The notes: a model not told the origin generated them from the letters alone. A DNA stretch of 42,143 nt from Clostridiales bacterium (GCA_022800625.1 JAAWQR010000024.1:1-42143); one strand, 5' to 3'. Shown: positions 17,713 to 25,806, counted from the first letter of the stretch. Made by a program: numbers and translations.

Positions 17713-18267
17713 CTATTCCGTCTTTTCGAGTCGTGAGATAAAAAAGCTTTTCATAGTCTCGTCAAGTTCGCATATTATTCCGTAAATATCAGCGCCGTCA
17801 TCGAAGATCAGTGCAGTACAGGACGGCTTTATCATTGAAACAGTGTAGTTATACATTTTTATCCCGCTGTATTTTTCTCTCAATACCTTTGTGCTCTCAG
17901 AGCCTTTGTAATCGCAAAGCTCTGTCAGCTTGTCAAGGCTGAGCAGACATTCAAGCGCACCTTCCCGCTTTCCCTGCGCGCGTTTTACCGCAAAGTCAAG
18001 CGTATTCGACGGCATTGACAGAATATCATCTCCGTATAAGTCGGCTTCGTTTTCGCTTCGCGGTCTTATAAAGTATGTAATATATGTAAATCTGTAGCGT
18101 ATCAGTATATATACTGCGGCAATAATGCAAACAAATGTAATCATTTGCAGGGGAATTGCAGGCGTGATGCCTGACACTGAAAAAATATATGTTATGACCG
18201 CAAGAGCAATCAACACAGCAGTAACAATGCCTGTCTGCCGCGTCTGCGGCTTCGGTGAATATTTCAT
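17713..18267 (-). CDS. Two-helix membrane protein, unknown function
   Basis: A 184-residue protein with two membrane segments near residues 12-32 and 39-57, a basic linker, and a soluble C-terminal domain of about 115 residues that is probably cytosolic. No known motif is apparent. It begins 93 bases after rpmF, with a terminator between, and precedes the single-pass protein; these two may form a small transcription unit. No distinctive ribosome-site evidence contradicts the ATG at 18267. Confidence 0.7.
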   Translation of the reverse strand: MKYSPKPQTRQTGIVTAVLIALAVITYIFSVSGITPAIPLQMITFVCIIAAVYILIRYRFTYITYFIRPRSENEADLYGDDILSMPSNTLDFAVKRAQGKREGALECLLSLDKLTELCDYKGSESTKVLREKYSGIKMYNYTVSMIKPSCTALIFDDGADIYGIICELDETMKSFFISRLEKTE

Positions 18268-18314
18268 ACCGCGTCGCCTTCCTTATATTTGTGTAAGGTG
18301 AAAAATATCCGTGT

Positions 18315-18355
18315 AAAAAGGCAGACCGTCGCATCATTGCCTGACGCCACGGTCT
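18315..18355 (-). terminator. Terminator after rpmF
   Basis: AGACCGT (18323-18329) pairs with ACGGTCT (18349-18355) around a 19-base loop. On the minus strand a TTTTT run follows after GCC. The plus strand also has TTTTT after the stem, so it may act both ways. Confidence 0.65.
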
Positions 18356-18360
18356 TTTTC

Positions 18361-18546
18361 TCATGCTTCTTCTTTTTTAAGAATGTCCTGACCCTTGTAA
18401 TATCCGCATACTTTGCATACACGGTGTGCAAGGATGTACTCGCCGCAATGAGAGCACTTTACCATACCAGGCATATCGAGTTTCCAAACATTTGAACGTC
18501 TCTTATCTCTGCGTGCCTTGGAAGTTTTTCTCTTCGGTACAGCCAT
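18361..18546 (-). CDS. rpmF: Large ribosomal subunit protein bL32
   Basis: A 61-residue basic protein beginning MAVPKRKTSKARRDKRRS, the hallmark of bL32. The zinc-binding form is present: CSHC and CKVC provide four cysteines, indicating the C+ (zinc-dependent) paralogue. It lies 66 bases after yceD, its near-universal partner in bacteria, and shares its promoter. Confidence 0.97.
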   Translation of the reverse strand: MAVPKRKTSKARRDKRRSNVWKLDMPGMVKCSHCGEYILAHRVCKVCGYYKGQDILKKEEA

Positions 18547-18612
18547 GACTACACCTCCTTAAGGTACATTTTTGTTCACTTGAATATCATGTCAAATACC
18601 ATTATACAACAT

Positions 18613-19182
18613 TTATTCTGATTTATCAAGTAGTTTTTGCAAAATTGCGAGTCTCGGATCAATTTCTTTTTTTGTTTCGCAGCCTTGATGCTCCGCTGAG
18701 AGCTTTTTTCCGCATACGGGGCACAGCCCGCGGCAGTCTTCACTGCATAAATGACGGAAAGGGAGCTCAAGTGCTGCCGCTTCTGAAATATCCTCCGTTA
18801 TGTCGATCTTTCCTCCGTCCACATAGATGAGGTCGTCGGTCACGCCGTCCCATTCTTCCTCATCCTCCGTTATCATTCTCTCTCTCGCTTCGGGAGATGC
18901 GGCTGCTGATACGACTCTGTCGAGCGGAAAACACAGTGTATACTCTGTTTCGTCAAGACATCTGTCGCATTCAGCAGTGTATTTTACGGTGACGTCGGCG
19001 TGAAGCGACATATATCCTCCCGTTTCCGACACCGTGCCCGAGACGCAAACTCCCCTTTCCTGTAGTTTAACGGATCCGGGAAGCATTTCCGCAAGGCTTT
19101 TGCAGTCCTCGGGAGATGCTGTATATTCAAAATTTATCGAGCTGAATCTACCGTTCATCAGTTCGGTTACGTCAATTTTCAT
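18613..19182 (-). CDS. yceD: YceD/DUF177-family protein
   Basis: A 189-residue acidic protein of the DUF177 family. Visible marks are the CDRCLDE motif in mid-protein and a C-terminal CSEDCRGLCPVCGKKL segment, which probably binds metal. Family members sit directly upstream of rpmF and have been linked to 23S rRNA accumulation; the precise mechanism is not settled. It has its own promoter divergent from tcdA, and an AGGAG-like site precedes the ATG. Confidence 0.92.
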   Translation of the reverse strand: MKIDVTELMNGRFSSINFEYTASPEDCKSLAEMLPGSVKLQERGVCVSGTVSETGGYMSLHADVTVKYTAECDRCLDETEYTLCFPLDRVVSAAASPEARERMITEDEEEWDGVTDDLIYVDGGKIDITEDISEAAALELPFRHLCSEDCRGLCPVCGKKLSAEHQGCETKKEIDPRLAILQKLLDKSE

Positions 19183-19238
19183 GTCAGATGCTCCTTTCTC
19201 GGTAAAAGACGATGTGAGACAAAAATATCTCTCCTCAT

Positions 19239-19267
19239 ATTATAAAATAATATAAGTCATGTGTCAA
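19239..19267 (-). promoter_or_regulatory. Promoter of yceD-rpmF
   Basis: On the minus strand TTGACA (19267-19262), 17 bases, TATAAT (19244-19239): both boxes are perfect consensus. It diverges from the tcdA promoter located 44 bases away. Confidence 0.82.
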
Positions 19268-19310
19268 CAATTTATTATGTGTTTTATACTTCCGCATTAT
19301 CTTAAAGCTA

Positions 19311-19340
19311 TTGACAATAAATTCGTGACTATTGTATAAT
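19311..19340 (+). promoter_or_regulatory. Promoter of tcdA
   Basis: TTGACA (19311-19316), 18 bases, TATAAT (19335-19340). Both boxes are perfect consensus. The predicted start near 19347 leaves a 68-base leader that contains the dyad repeats at 19367-19400. Confidence 0.82.
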
Positions 19341-19366
19341 TACAGCAAAGAATGTTGAAGAACGCC

Positions 19367-19400
19367 CCGACATTGGAATGTCGTGACATTAGAATGTCGG
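19367..19400 (+). promoter_or_regulatory. Paired dyad repeats in the tcdA leader
   Basis: GACATTGGAATGTC and GACATTAGAATGTC follow each other two bases apart. Each is a six-base inverted repeat around two central bases. The outer halves (19367-19374 with 19393-19400) can also pair as one long stem. The ribosome box GGAGGTG begins five bases later. It could be a tandem operator or an RNA switch affecting initiation. Confidence 0.55.
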
Positions 19401-19414
19401 CGCGGAGGTGAATT

Positions 19415-20134
19415 TTGAAGTGTGATGAAAGATTTTCGAGAGAAACGCTGCTTATAGGCGAAGAGGGGCTTGAAAGACTTGCGTCTTCTGCCGTTATCGT
19501 GTTCGGAGCGGGAGGAGTGGGCGGTTATGCCATAGAAGCCTTAGCGCGAGCAGGTGTCGGCAGAATAGATATTGCAGATCCCGATACGATATCACTAAGT
19601 AATATAAACCGTCAGATTTTAGCTCTCGAAGAAACGGTAGGGCAGAGCAAAGCGAGCCTTGCAGCTTCTCGGATAAAAAGCATAAATCCGTTGTGCGATG
19701 CGCGCCCTTATGAGCTTTTTTATTCACGGCAGGAGCAGGGAGAGATTGATCTCGTCGATTATGATTATATAATAGACGCGATAGACACGGTTTCTTCAAA
19801 GCTGTTTCTGATAGAAGAAGCCGCGCGGCTCGGAGTACCGATAATCTGCTCTATGGGAACGGGGAACAAGCTTGATCCGACAAGGCTTACCGTGTCGGAT
19901 ATATATAAGACGAATACCTGCCCGCTGGCGGCTGTGATTCGCCGTGAGTGCAGAAAAAGGAATATAAAAAAACTAAAAGTCATATGGTCTGACGAGCAGC
20001 CGCTGAAAGCCACAGCTTCATCTGCAGGCGGCAGACATGCTCCCGGAAGTATATCCTTTGTTCCTCCTGTTGCAGGAATGATAGCCGCAGGCGAGGTAAT
20101 ACGGAATATTGCCGCAGGACTTGCGAAAAAATAA
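19415..20134 (+). CDS. tcdA: tRNA threonylcarbamoyladenosine dehydratase (TcdA/YgdL)
   Basis: A 239-residue E1-like (ThiF superfamily) protein that converts t6A37 of tRNA to its cyclic form. The nucleotide-binding GAGGVGG lies at 31-37, DPDTISLSNINRQ follows, and CSMGTGNKLDPT plus the TCPLAAVIRRECRKR segment are typical of YgdL rather than of ThiF or MoeB. The start is TTG at 19415, set by a GGAGGTG box six bases upstream. It begins a plus-strand run with two phosphatases and ttcA (gap of 25 bases to the first). Confidence 0.92.
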   Translation: MKCDERFSRETLLIGEEGLERLASSAVIVFGAGGVGGYAIEALARAGVGRIDIADPDTISLSNINRQILALEETVGQSKASLAASRIKSINPLCDARPYELFYSRQEQGEIDLVDYDYIIDAIDTVSSKLFLIEEAARLGVPIICSMGTGNKLDPTRLTVSDIYKTNTCPLAAVIRRECRKRNIKKLKVIWSDEQPLKATASSAGGRHAPGSISFVPPVAGMIAAGEVIRNIAAGLAKK

Positions 20135-20159
20135 ATTTGAGAAAGCAGGATAAGTCAGA

Positions 20160-21218
20160 ATGATAGTTAATTTTAAACCGACTCAAGGTGAATCAGTTTC
20201 ACTTATGGGAGAGAAAACAAAGCTTTTTTTTGATATCTATGATGAATGCCGTAAATATCCGAAAGAGATGTCAGCTGATGCTCCGTGGAGTCTTATCTCT
20301 CTTGACAAAGATGTGTCTTTCCCGAAGCCTGTAACCTTTTCGTGGATATGCGATATTCCTCGCGATCAGCTTGATATAGTTCTTCATATTGCGGAAACGA
20401 AAGATTTCAGATCCGAGATGACGGTTATGGCAGGAGTAGCAACGTCATGCGAAAAATATAATCTAAAAACAGGGACGCGATATTATTGGTATGCTGAAAA
20501 CCGCGGAGAGCAAAATGCAAAAAGCGCTGTCACTTCATTTGTAACCGCAGACGAATTTCCGAGAATGATATATCTTGATAAAATGGGGACAAATGTGCGC
20601 GATGCGGGAGGACTTGTCAATATGGACGGCAAACGCATTCGTCAGGGACTGTTGTATCGCGGCGGTTCGATAGACAAGGCGCGGACGCTAACAGACGAGG
20701 GATTTAGAACCTTAACGGAGGAGCTTGGAGTAAAGCTTGATATTGACCTCAGGGGGACTGATTATGTGGATCGTCCTTTGCCTGTACGCGATGAGCGCGC
20801 TATGTCAATGGACTACATATTTGTATATGCAGGAGGATATGACGGCGCTATCGATAATAAAGAACAGTGCGAGGAGTGCCGACGCGTCTTTGAGAAGCTA
20901 TGCGACAGATCGAACTATCCTGCGTATGTGCACTGCCATTCGGGCATGGACAGAACGGGAACGATTCTGTTTTTGCTCGGACTTATTTTGAGAATAGACA
21001 TGGAGACGCTTATGCTTGACTATGAGCTGTCAGCCCTCAGCTGTGACGGCTGGGAAGACAGAAGCAGAGAATGGCTGAGTGAGAGAACTGTTGATTCTCT
21101 GCGGCGGGTTGCTCCCGAATGCGTCGATATATACCGCCTGTGCGAAATATACTTTGAAAAGTGTCTTGGACTTCCTGATGCGATCATAAAGCTTCGTGAG
21201 ATATTCTTAGAGGAATGA
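20160..21218 (+). CDS. Tyrosine phosphatase with N-terminal FN3-like domain, copy 1
   Basis: A 352-residue protein. The C-terminal two thirds (from about 137) match the Y_phosphatase3 family: TNVRDAGG and the active loop HCHSGMDRTG, with nucleophile C259 and R265. The first ~130 residues have a beta-sandwich, FN3-like pattern (FSWICDIP, then RYYWYAEN). There is no signal peptide, so it is predicted to be cytosolic. Substrates could be phosphotyrosine proteins or phospholipids; sequence cannot decide. It is about half identical by eye to the next gene but one base tract onward, and both end in KLREIFL. It is followed by two degenerate copies of its own 3' end. Confidence 0.87.
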   Translation: MIVNFKPTQGESVSLMGEKTKLFFDIYDECRKYPKEMSADAPWSLISLDKDVSFPKPVTFSWICDIPRDQLDIVLHIAETKDFRSEMTVMAGVATSCEKYNLKTGTRYYWYAENRGEQNAKSAVTSFVTADEFPRMIYLDKMGTNVRDAGGLVNMDGKRIRQGLLYRGGSIDKARTLTDEGFRTLTEELGVKLDIDLRGTDYVDRPLPVRDERAMSMDYIFVYAGGYDGAIDNKEQCEECRRVFEKLCDRSNYPAYVHCHSGMDRTGTILFLLGLILRIDMETLMLDYELSALSCDGWEDRSREWLSERTVDSLRRVAPECVDIYRLCEIYFEKCLGLPDAIIKLREIFLEE

Positions 21219-21319
21219 AAACAGGGCTTTATGCTGCAAGGCACAGAAGAATATTTATAGAGGGTTGAAAAGGCAAAGCTGTACGCCTTCAAATTCCGAA
21301 AAATCTATTCATAGATTGA
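21219..21319 (+). repeat. Two degenerate copies of the phosphatase 3' end
   Basis: Two units of 50 and 51 bases (21219-21268, 21269-21319) each end in TGA and resemble the last ~51 bases of the gene before them. The first, read from 21224, encodes GLYAARHRRIFIEG, close to the gene's own IIKLREIFLEE. The second is more eroded. After them, at 21328-21345, comes AAAACATATATGAATGCA, matching the start region of ttcA. Confidence 0.65.
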
Positions 21320-21376
21320 TATACCCGAAAACATATATGAATGCAGTAAATTAATCTTGTTTTGGCGGAAATAAAA

Positions 21377-22444
21377 ATGATTGAAAATTTTACACCTGAA
21401 TTCGGTGAATCTGTTTCACTTAGAAATTCACGAACAGATTTGTTTTTGAAGATGTATGGGAAGTGTAAGAAAGATGTCTTGGGGAAATATGCCGCTGCGG
21501 ATGCGCCGTGGACTCATATCTCTCCGAGAACCGATGAAAAATCACGTCCCGAACCAGTTACATTTTCGTGGATATGCGATATTCCGAGAGAAAAGCTTAA
21601 TATAGTATTGCATATATCAAAAACGCCTGATTTTAAAAATGAAATTACAGCAGAGATCGGCGCTCTTACGGCTTTTGCACGGTATAATCTCGAAGTCGGA
21701 CAAAAGTATTATTGGTATGTTGAAAACCTCGGGGAAATATGCGAAAAGAGCGGGGTAACATCATTTGTAACTTCAGACGAGTATCCGAGAATGATATACG
21801 TTGACGGCGGAGGCACAAATGTGCGCGATCTCGGAGGAATAACAAATATTGACGGTGTGCGCGTTCGTCAGGGACTTTTATACCGCGGTGCGTCGATCGA
21901 TTATAACCGTTCTCTTTCCGATGAAGGCTTTCGTGTTTTGAGGGAAGACCTCGGCGTGAAAACGGATCTTGATTTGCGATTGGGTGATTTCAGTGATGAA
22001 GATCCGCTTATCCGTGATGAGCGTGAATCGTGGCTTGAAAGGTGTTTTGTACGCGGTTCGGGATACGGAATGGCTGCAACAGATTCTAAAGCCTATGCCG
22101 ATATGGCGGAATTATTCGGATTTATGTGCCGACCCGAAATATATCCTGCATATTTGCATTGCCGGTCGGGTATAGACAGAACGGGAACTGTCATGTATCT
22201 TTTGGGACTTATACTGAGAATTGATGAAGAAAAGCTTTTGCTTGATTATGAAATTTCGGTATTAGGCTATGACGGATGGCACGAACGCCGTCGCGAGCTG
22301 CTGACGGAAGAATTTATCGGAAATTTGCGACCTCTCGGAGATGACGGCGACGATGTTTACAGGCTTGCCGAAATATACTTTGAAAAGTGTCTCGGACTTC
22401 CTGATGCGCTCATAAAGCTTCGTGAGATATTTTTAGATGAATGA
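21377..22444 (+). CDS. Tyrosine phosphatase with N-terminal FN3-like domain, copy 2
   Basis: A 355-residue tandem paralogue of the preceding phosphatase. It shares TNVRDLGG and HCRSGIDRTG (C262, R268) and the FN3-like first ~135 residues with FSWICDIPREK and KYYWYVEN. Both active-site residues are intact, so both copies should be enzymes. The ATG at 21377 is preferred over the TTG 15 bases upstream because MIENF aligns with MIVNF of copy 1 and a GGCGGA box precedes it. The acidic loop between the domain and the active site differs most between copies, which may mean separate substrates. Confidence 0.87.
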   Translation: MIENFTPEFGESVSLRNSRTDLFLKMYGKCKKDVLGKYAAADAPWTHISPRTDEKSRPEPVTFSWICDIPREKLNIVLHISKTPDFKNEITAEIGALTAFARYNLEVGQKYYWYVENLGEICEKSGVTSFVTSDEYPRMIYVDGGGTNVRDLGGITNIDGVRVRQGLLYRGASIDYNRSLSDEGFRVLREDLGVKTDLDLRLGDFSDEDPLIRDERESWLERCFVRGSGYGMAATDSKAYADMAELFGFMCRPEIYPAYLHCRSGIDRTGTVMYLLGLILRIDEEKLLLDYEISVLGYDGWHERRRELLTEEFIGNLRPLGDDGDDVYRLAEIYFEKCLGLPDALIKLREIFLDE

Positions 22445-22551
22445 GGACGAGATTTTATGAGCGCAAAGCTGCGAGAGACATTCATAGAGTGGTGAAAAAC
22501 CAAGGCTTTATGCCCGCAAAGCTCAGAAAAATCTTTCTTGAACAGGAATAA
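22445..22551 (+). repeat. Two further degenerate phosphatase-tail copies
   Basis: Units of 51 and 56 bases (22445-22495, 22496-22551) again carry stop-ended copies of the tail. From 22457 the first encodes MSAKLRETFIEW and is in frame with the phosphatase, so readthrough of its TGA would append 16 residues. The second encodes GFMPAKLRKIFLEQE in another frame. Six bases later the ttcA start region begins. Confidence 0.68.
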
Positions 22552-22565
22552 TCTACAAAACATAT

Positions 22566-23474
22566 ATGAATACAAATATTAGTGCACAACAGAATAAAAG
22601 CGAAGAAGCAAATCAGCCGGCAGGCGGTCGTACAAAAGAAAAAAGAGTATTTACAGCGTCTGATAATGCGGTGAGAAGTATTCTTAAAAAATACCGAAAA
22701 GATATCTGGACGCCGTTCATGTCGGCGATTAAGCAGTATGAGCTTATATCGACGGGCGACCGAATCGCGGTTTGTATGTCGGGAGGCAAGGATTCGGCGT
22801 TGCTTGCGGTGCTGATGAAGCAGCTGCACTCTCACAGCGACGTTCCGTTTGATGTGGAATATATCGTTATGGATCCCGGGTATTCTCCGAAGAACCGTGA
22901 GCAGATAATAAAAAATGCGGAGACACTTGAAATTCCGATAAAAATATTCGATACGGATATTTTCGGGGTGACGGAGAATCAGACAGACGGCTCACCGTGT
23001 TACCTCTGTGCGAGAATGCGCAGGGGACATCTGTACAGCTATGCCGAAAGCCTCGGATGTAATAAGATCGCGCTCGGACACCATTTTTCCGATGTTATTG
23101 AAACAACGCTTATGGGAATGCTGTGGGGTTCGCAGATACAGGGTATGCTTCCGCGCCTGAGAAGCACGAATTACAAAGGTATGGAGCTGATTCGTCCGCT
23201 TTACAAGATTCATGAGGACAGCATCATCGCATGGGCGAGGTACAACAGCCTTGAATTTCTCGGATGTGCGTGCGCTATGACGGAGAGCGCGGCGGTAGAT
23301 GAGAGCAAGTCAAAGCGGCGTGAGATAAAATCTCTGATACGCCGCCTGCGCGACGAGGGAAACGTCGATATTGAAAAGAATATATTCAACAGCATTCACA
23401 GAGCGAATATAGACACGCTTGTCGGGTACAAGCTTGACGGTGTGGAGCACAGCTTTCTTGAGAGATTTGAGTAA
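22566..23474 (+). CDS. ttcA: TtcA-family tRNA 2-thiocytidine biosynthesis protein
   Basis: A 302-residue PP-loop ATPase: SGGKDS at 72-77, CYLC (C145, C148), LGHHFSDVIET and GCAC (C234, C236). In TtcA enzymes the cysteines hold an iron-sulfur cluster used to thiolate C32 of certain tRNAs. The first ~35 residues are low-complexity and not conserved. The ribosome site before 22566 is weak, because the phosphatase tail repeats lie immediately upstream. Placement after tcdA and the phosphatases suggests one transcript. Related clostridial paralogues of unclear substrate exist, so the exact target is not certain. Confidence 0.85.
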   Translation: MNTNISAQQNKSEEANQPAGGRTKEKRVFTASDNAVRSILKKYRKDIWTPFMSAIKQYELISTGDRIAVCMSGGKDSALLAVLMKQLHSHSDVPFDVEYIVMDPGYSPKNREQIIKNAETLEIPIKIFDTDIFGVTENQTDGSPCYLCARMRRGHLYSYAESLGCNKIALGHHFSDVIETTLMGMLWGSQIQGMLPRLRSTNYKGMELIRPLYKIHEDSIIAWARYNSLEFLGCACAMTESAAVDESKSKRREIKSLIRRLRDEGNVDIEKNIFNSIHRANIDTLVGYKLDGVEHSFLERFE

Positions 23475-23606
23475 TGCTGTCTCTAACATCTTATAAGGGC
23501 AAAAGCAAGGAAAGAAAAAGTATAACAGATTGTAACAATCAAGAAATTGCCGGCTACATACAAAGATGCATAGCACAATGATGTATTAGGTTAAAGGAGA
23601 ATGGTC

Positions 23607-24074
23607 ATGCAGCTATTATACGGTGTTCCTGAAGATATTGAAAATTGGATGGAGTTTGTGAGTCAGATAAGTTGGAATTTTCCCGGTTTGGAGACGCAGG
23701 AGAAACTGGACGAGTACAAAGCTACAGTTCTCAAGTTCATGGACAAGCGACAAGCTATCTGCGTAAAGGTCGGCGGCGAGATCGCAGGTGTTATGCTTTT
23801 CTCCGGAGGACATAATATGATTTGCTGCCTTGGTGTCTCTCCCGATTACCGCCGTCGCGGCATCGCTTCGATGCTTATGAACGAAGCTCTTCAAAATCTG
23901 GATCGAACAAGAGAGATTTCAGTATGCACTTTTCGGGACAATGATGAGAAAGGCATTGCACCGAGAGCATTTTATGAAAAGTATGGATTCATCGAAGGTG
24001 CACTTGTTGAAGCTATGGGTTACCCAAATCAGAAATATATCCTTCCCCCCACTGATTCTGTAACAGATTTATGA
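23607..24074 (+). CDS. GNAT-family N-acetyltransferase
   Basis: A 155-residue acyl-CoA-dependent acetyltransferase. The acetyl-CoA binding segment is CLGVSPDYRRRGIASMLM (the Q/RxxGxG/A loop), followed by FYEKYGF near the C-terminus, a common GNAT ending. Substrate is unknown. The ATG at 23607 is chosen because an AAAGGAGA box ends six bases before it; the ATG at 23601 would abut that box. It opens a small accessory block with different spacing from its neighbours (126 bases to ttcA, no operon-like overlaps). Confidence 0.85.
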   Translation: MQLLYGVPEDIENWMEFVSQISWNFPGLETQEKLDEYKATVLKFMDKRQAICVKVGGEIAGVMLFSGGHNMICCLGVSPDYRRRGIASMLMNEALQNLDRTREISVCTFRDNDEKGIAPRAFYEKYGFIEGALVEAMGYPNQKYILPPTDSVTDL

Positions 24075-24110
24075 CGCGCTTAAGATCACTGTAAAAGTCC
24101 GTGAGCGCAC

Positions 24111-24200
24111 ATGGATGATAAGCAAGTTTTCAACTATACAGAAACGCTTGCAGAGTTACTGCAACACTTTGTTGGCGCACGGAAGAATGGAAGGAATTGA
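24111..24200 (+). CDS. Possible small ORF or gene remnant
   Basis: A 29-codon frame, MDDKQVFNYTETLAELLQ and onward, ends in TGA overlapping the region just before the Nudix gene. No clear ribosome box is seen. It reads like a piece of a helical protein and may be a relic of a larger gene. Confidence 0.25.
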   Translation: MDDKQVFNYTETLAELLQHFVGARKNGRN

Positions 24201-24202
24201 AT

Positions 24203-24700
24203 ATGATAGTAAAGACGATTGAAATTCACGGTGCAAACGCACATAAGACCTTTTCCAAAACGCGTGTGGGATGCAGAGGTATTGTGATAAAAGATTCCCG
24301 TATGCTTATTTCACACGAGGTAAACGCCGATTATTTTTTAATTCCGGGCGGTGGTTTAGAAGAAAATGAAACACTCGAGGAATGCTGTGTTCGTGAGGTC
24401 TGCGAAGAAACAGGGTATATTGTAAAAATTATTTGCCATTTCCTCACAATGAACGAATACTACGAAGAGTATAAATATGTAAGCCATTATTTCACCTGTG
24501 ATATTATCGGGAAATCAGAACAGAACTTGACAGCAAATGAAAGAAAACGAGGTCTGATTCCCGAGTGGATAGATCCGAATAAAATGCTTGAAATATACTC
24601 GAAACATAATGACTTTGCGACAACCAATGAAGAAAAGCGCGGAGCATATTTGCGGGAGTATACTGCGTTGACGAATTATTTAGAAATATTAAAATCATGA
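24203..24700 (+). CDS. Nudix hydrolase
   Basis: A 165-residue protein with a complete Nudix box at residues 50-72 (G-x5-E-x7-REV-x-EE-x-GY), so it should bind magnesium and hydrolyse a nucleoside diphosphate linked to another moiety. The exact substrate is not predictable. The ATG at 24203 follows AAGGA by seven bases and is preferred over the TTG six bases upstream. It is isolated within an accessory block; 274 bases of apparently non-coding DNA follow. Confidence 0.87.
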   Translation: MIVKTIEIHGANAHKTFSKTRVGCRGIVIKDSRMLISHEVNADYFLIPGGGLEENETLEECCVREVCEETGYIVKIICHFLTMNEYYEEYKYVSHYFTCDIIGKSEQNLTANERKRGLIPEWIDPNKMLEIYSKHNDFATTNEEKRGAYLREYTALTNYLEILKS

Positions 24701-24974
24701 AATGAACGGTCTAAGCATTGCCAATTATAACGGCTTGTCTACTGTTCTTTGCAAGGAATGATGGACGCTGAGTATAAGCTATAGGTTTGTGTGAGGGGGA
24801 TTTCGATCTCAAACGCCTGTTTCGGATAGTATGGACAAGTAAAATATATAAGATTTAAGATTTAACAGGCGAAATACCTTGAAAACGCAGAGTTTTCAGA
24901 GGGTGGCTAAGATAAATCGGGATTTGGTGGAGTGTCATTCATAGCGCACTTAAAAGATTTATGAGGAGCTTTAA

Positions 24975-25634
24975 ATGAAAATAGAGAACAATATTCTAAA
25001 ATATTATTTGAGAAATGTTTATTTTATAATCGGCACAGCTTATGCAGGAAAATCTACTATGGTCAAAATACTGTCGGAAAAATACGATATGATCTGTTGC
25101 GGTGAAAACTATCATTGTGCTGTATCGGACATTGTTGCAGTTCCTGATATTCAACCGGATCTATGTTACACGAAAAATATAACGGATTGGAAGGAGTTTG
25201 TTACTCGTGCACCGGAAGAATATGAACGCTGGATATATAGCGTAGGAAGAGAAGCGGCGGAATTTGAGATTGCTGAGCTTCTTTCACTTCCAAAAGACAA
25301 AAAAATAATTGTAGATACCAATATTCCCATTGATGTTTTAAAGGAAATTTCAGATTATCACCATGTTGCAGTTATGCTTTCTCCGCAGTCTATGAGTATT
25401 GAGCGTTTCTTTGAACGTAGTGATCCGGAGAAACAATTTATTCTCAGTATAATTGACAGTTGCAATGATTCGGAAAGCGTTATGGAAAACTATAAAAAAG
25501 CATTAGCCTTAGTTAACAGTCAGGAACATTATGATGAGTATGCAAATAGCGGTTTTTTACGCTTGTGCGTGAAGATGATGGAAAAGATACTCGTGAATAT
25601 GTGTGTGAACTTCTGGCAAAGCATTTTAAGTTGA
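24975..25634 (+). CDS. P-loop kinase-like protein with a 3' frameshift
   Basis: A 219-residue protein with Walker A GTAYAGKST (G20-T28), resembling small-molecule or nucleotide kinases of the AAA_33/shikimate-kinase type; substrate unknown. The ATG follows GAGGAG. The last ~25 codons do not look native. Adding one base to the T6 run at 25553-25558 opens a frame reading TLVREDDGKDTREYVCELL and ending at 25639. That ending looks like a natural charged C-terminal helix. Either the gene carries a recent single-base deletion or there is a sequencing error. The P-loop core is unaffected. Confidence 0.72.
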   Translation: MKIENNILKYYLRNVYFIIGTAYAGKSTMVKILSEKYDMICCGENYHCAVSDIVAVPDIQPDLCYTKNITDWKEFVTRAPEEYERWIYSVGREAAEFEIAELLSLPKDKKIIVDTNIPIDVLKEISDYHHVAVMLSPQSMSIERFFERSDPEKQFILSIIDSCNDSESVMENYKKALALVNSQEHYDEYANSGFLRLCVKMMEKILVNMCVNFWQSILS

Positions 25635-25747
25635 TTTGATAAATTCATGAAATAGAGGCATGGACTCATAATTCCGCCCCTTGCTAAAACTTATATACTT
25701 TTCAAACTGGGGCAGAGACTCACTAATTTCCCCTCTAAAGTTTCTTT

Positions 25748-25773
25748 GCTTCTTTCTTTTCAAAGAAAGAAGC
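25748..25773. repeat. Perfect 12-bp hairpin upstream of addB
   Basis: GCTTCTTTCTTT (25748-25759) pairs with AAAGAAAGAAGC (25762-25773) over a two-base loop. It is similar in style to the hairpin at 41889-41936 and to the arms of the element at 4910-5120, so it may be a relic of a dispersed repeat family. Confidence 0.5.
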
Positions 25774-25806
25774 GTATCTCCTATACAATTACGAAAGGAA
25801 GGTCGC

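Noticed and set aside
21219..22551. Phosphatase tail units read as a CRISPR-like or spacer array
   Set aside because: The repeats are degenerate, contiguous without spacers and match the adjacent coding end, so they are duplicated gene ends.
24701..24974. Possible remnant of a mobile element or resistance gene between the Nudix and kinase genes
   Set aside because: No terminal repeats, transposase fragments or recognisable peptides were found in six frames; only a weak AAAAC/GTTTT inverted stem is present.
25681..25806. An N-terminal extension of AddB of 42 residues
   Set aside because: It translates a hairpin repeat, has no ribosome box, and the ATG at 25807 has GGAAGG and begins the conserved P-loop segment.
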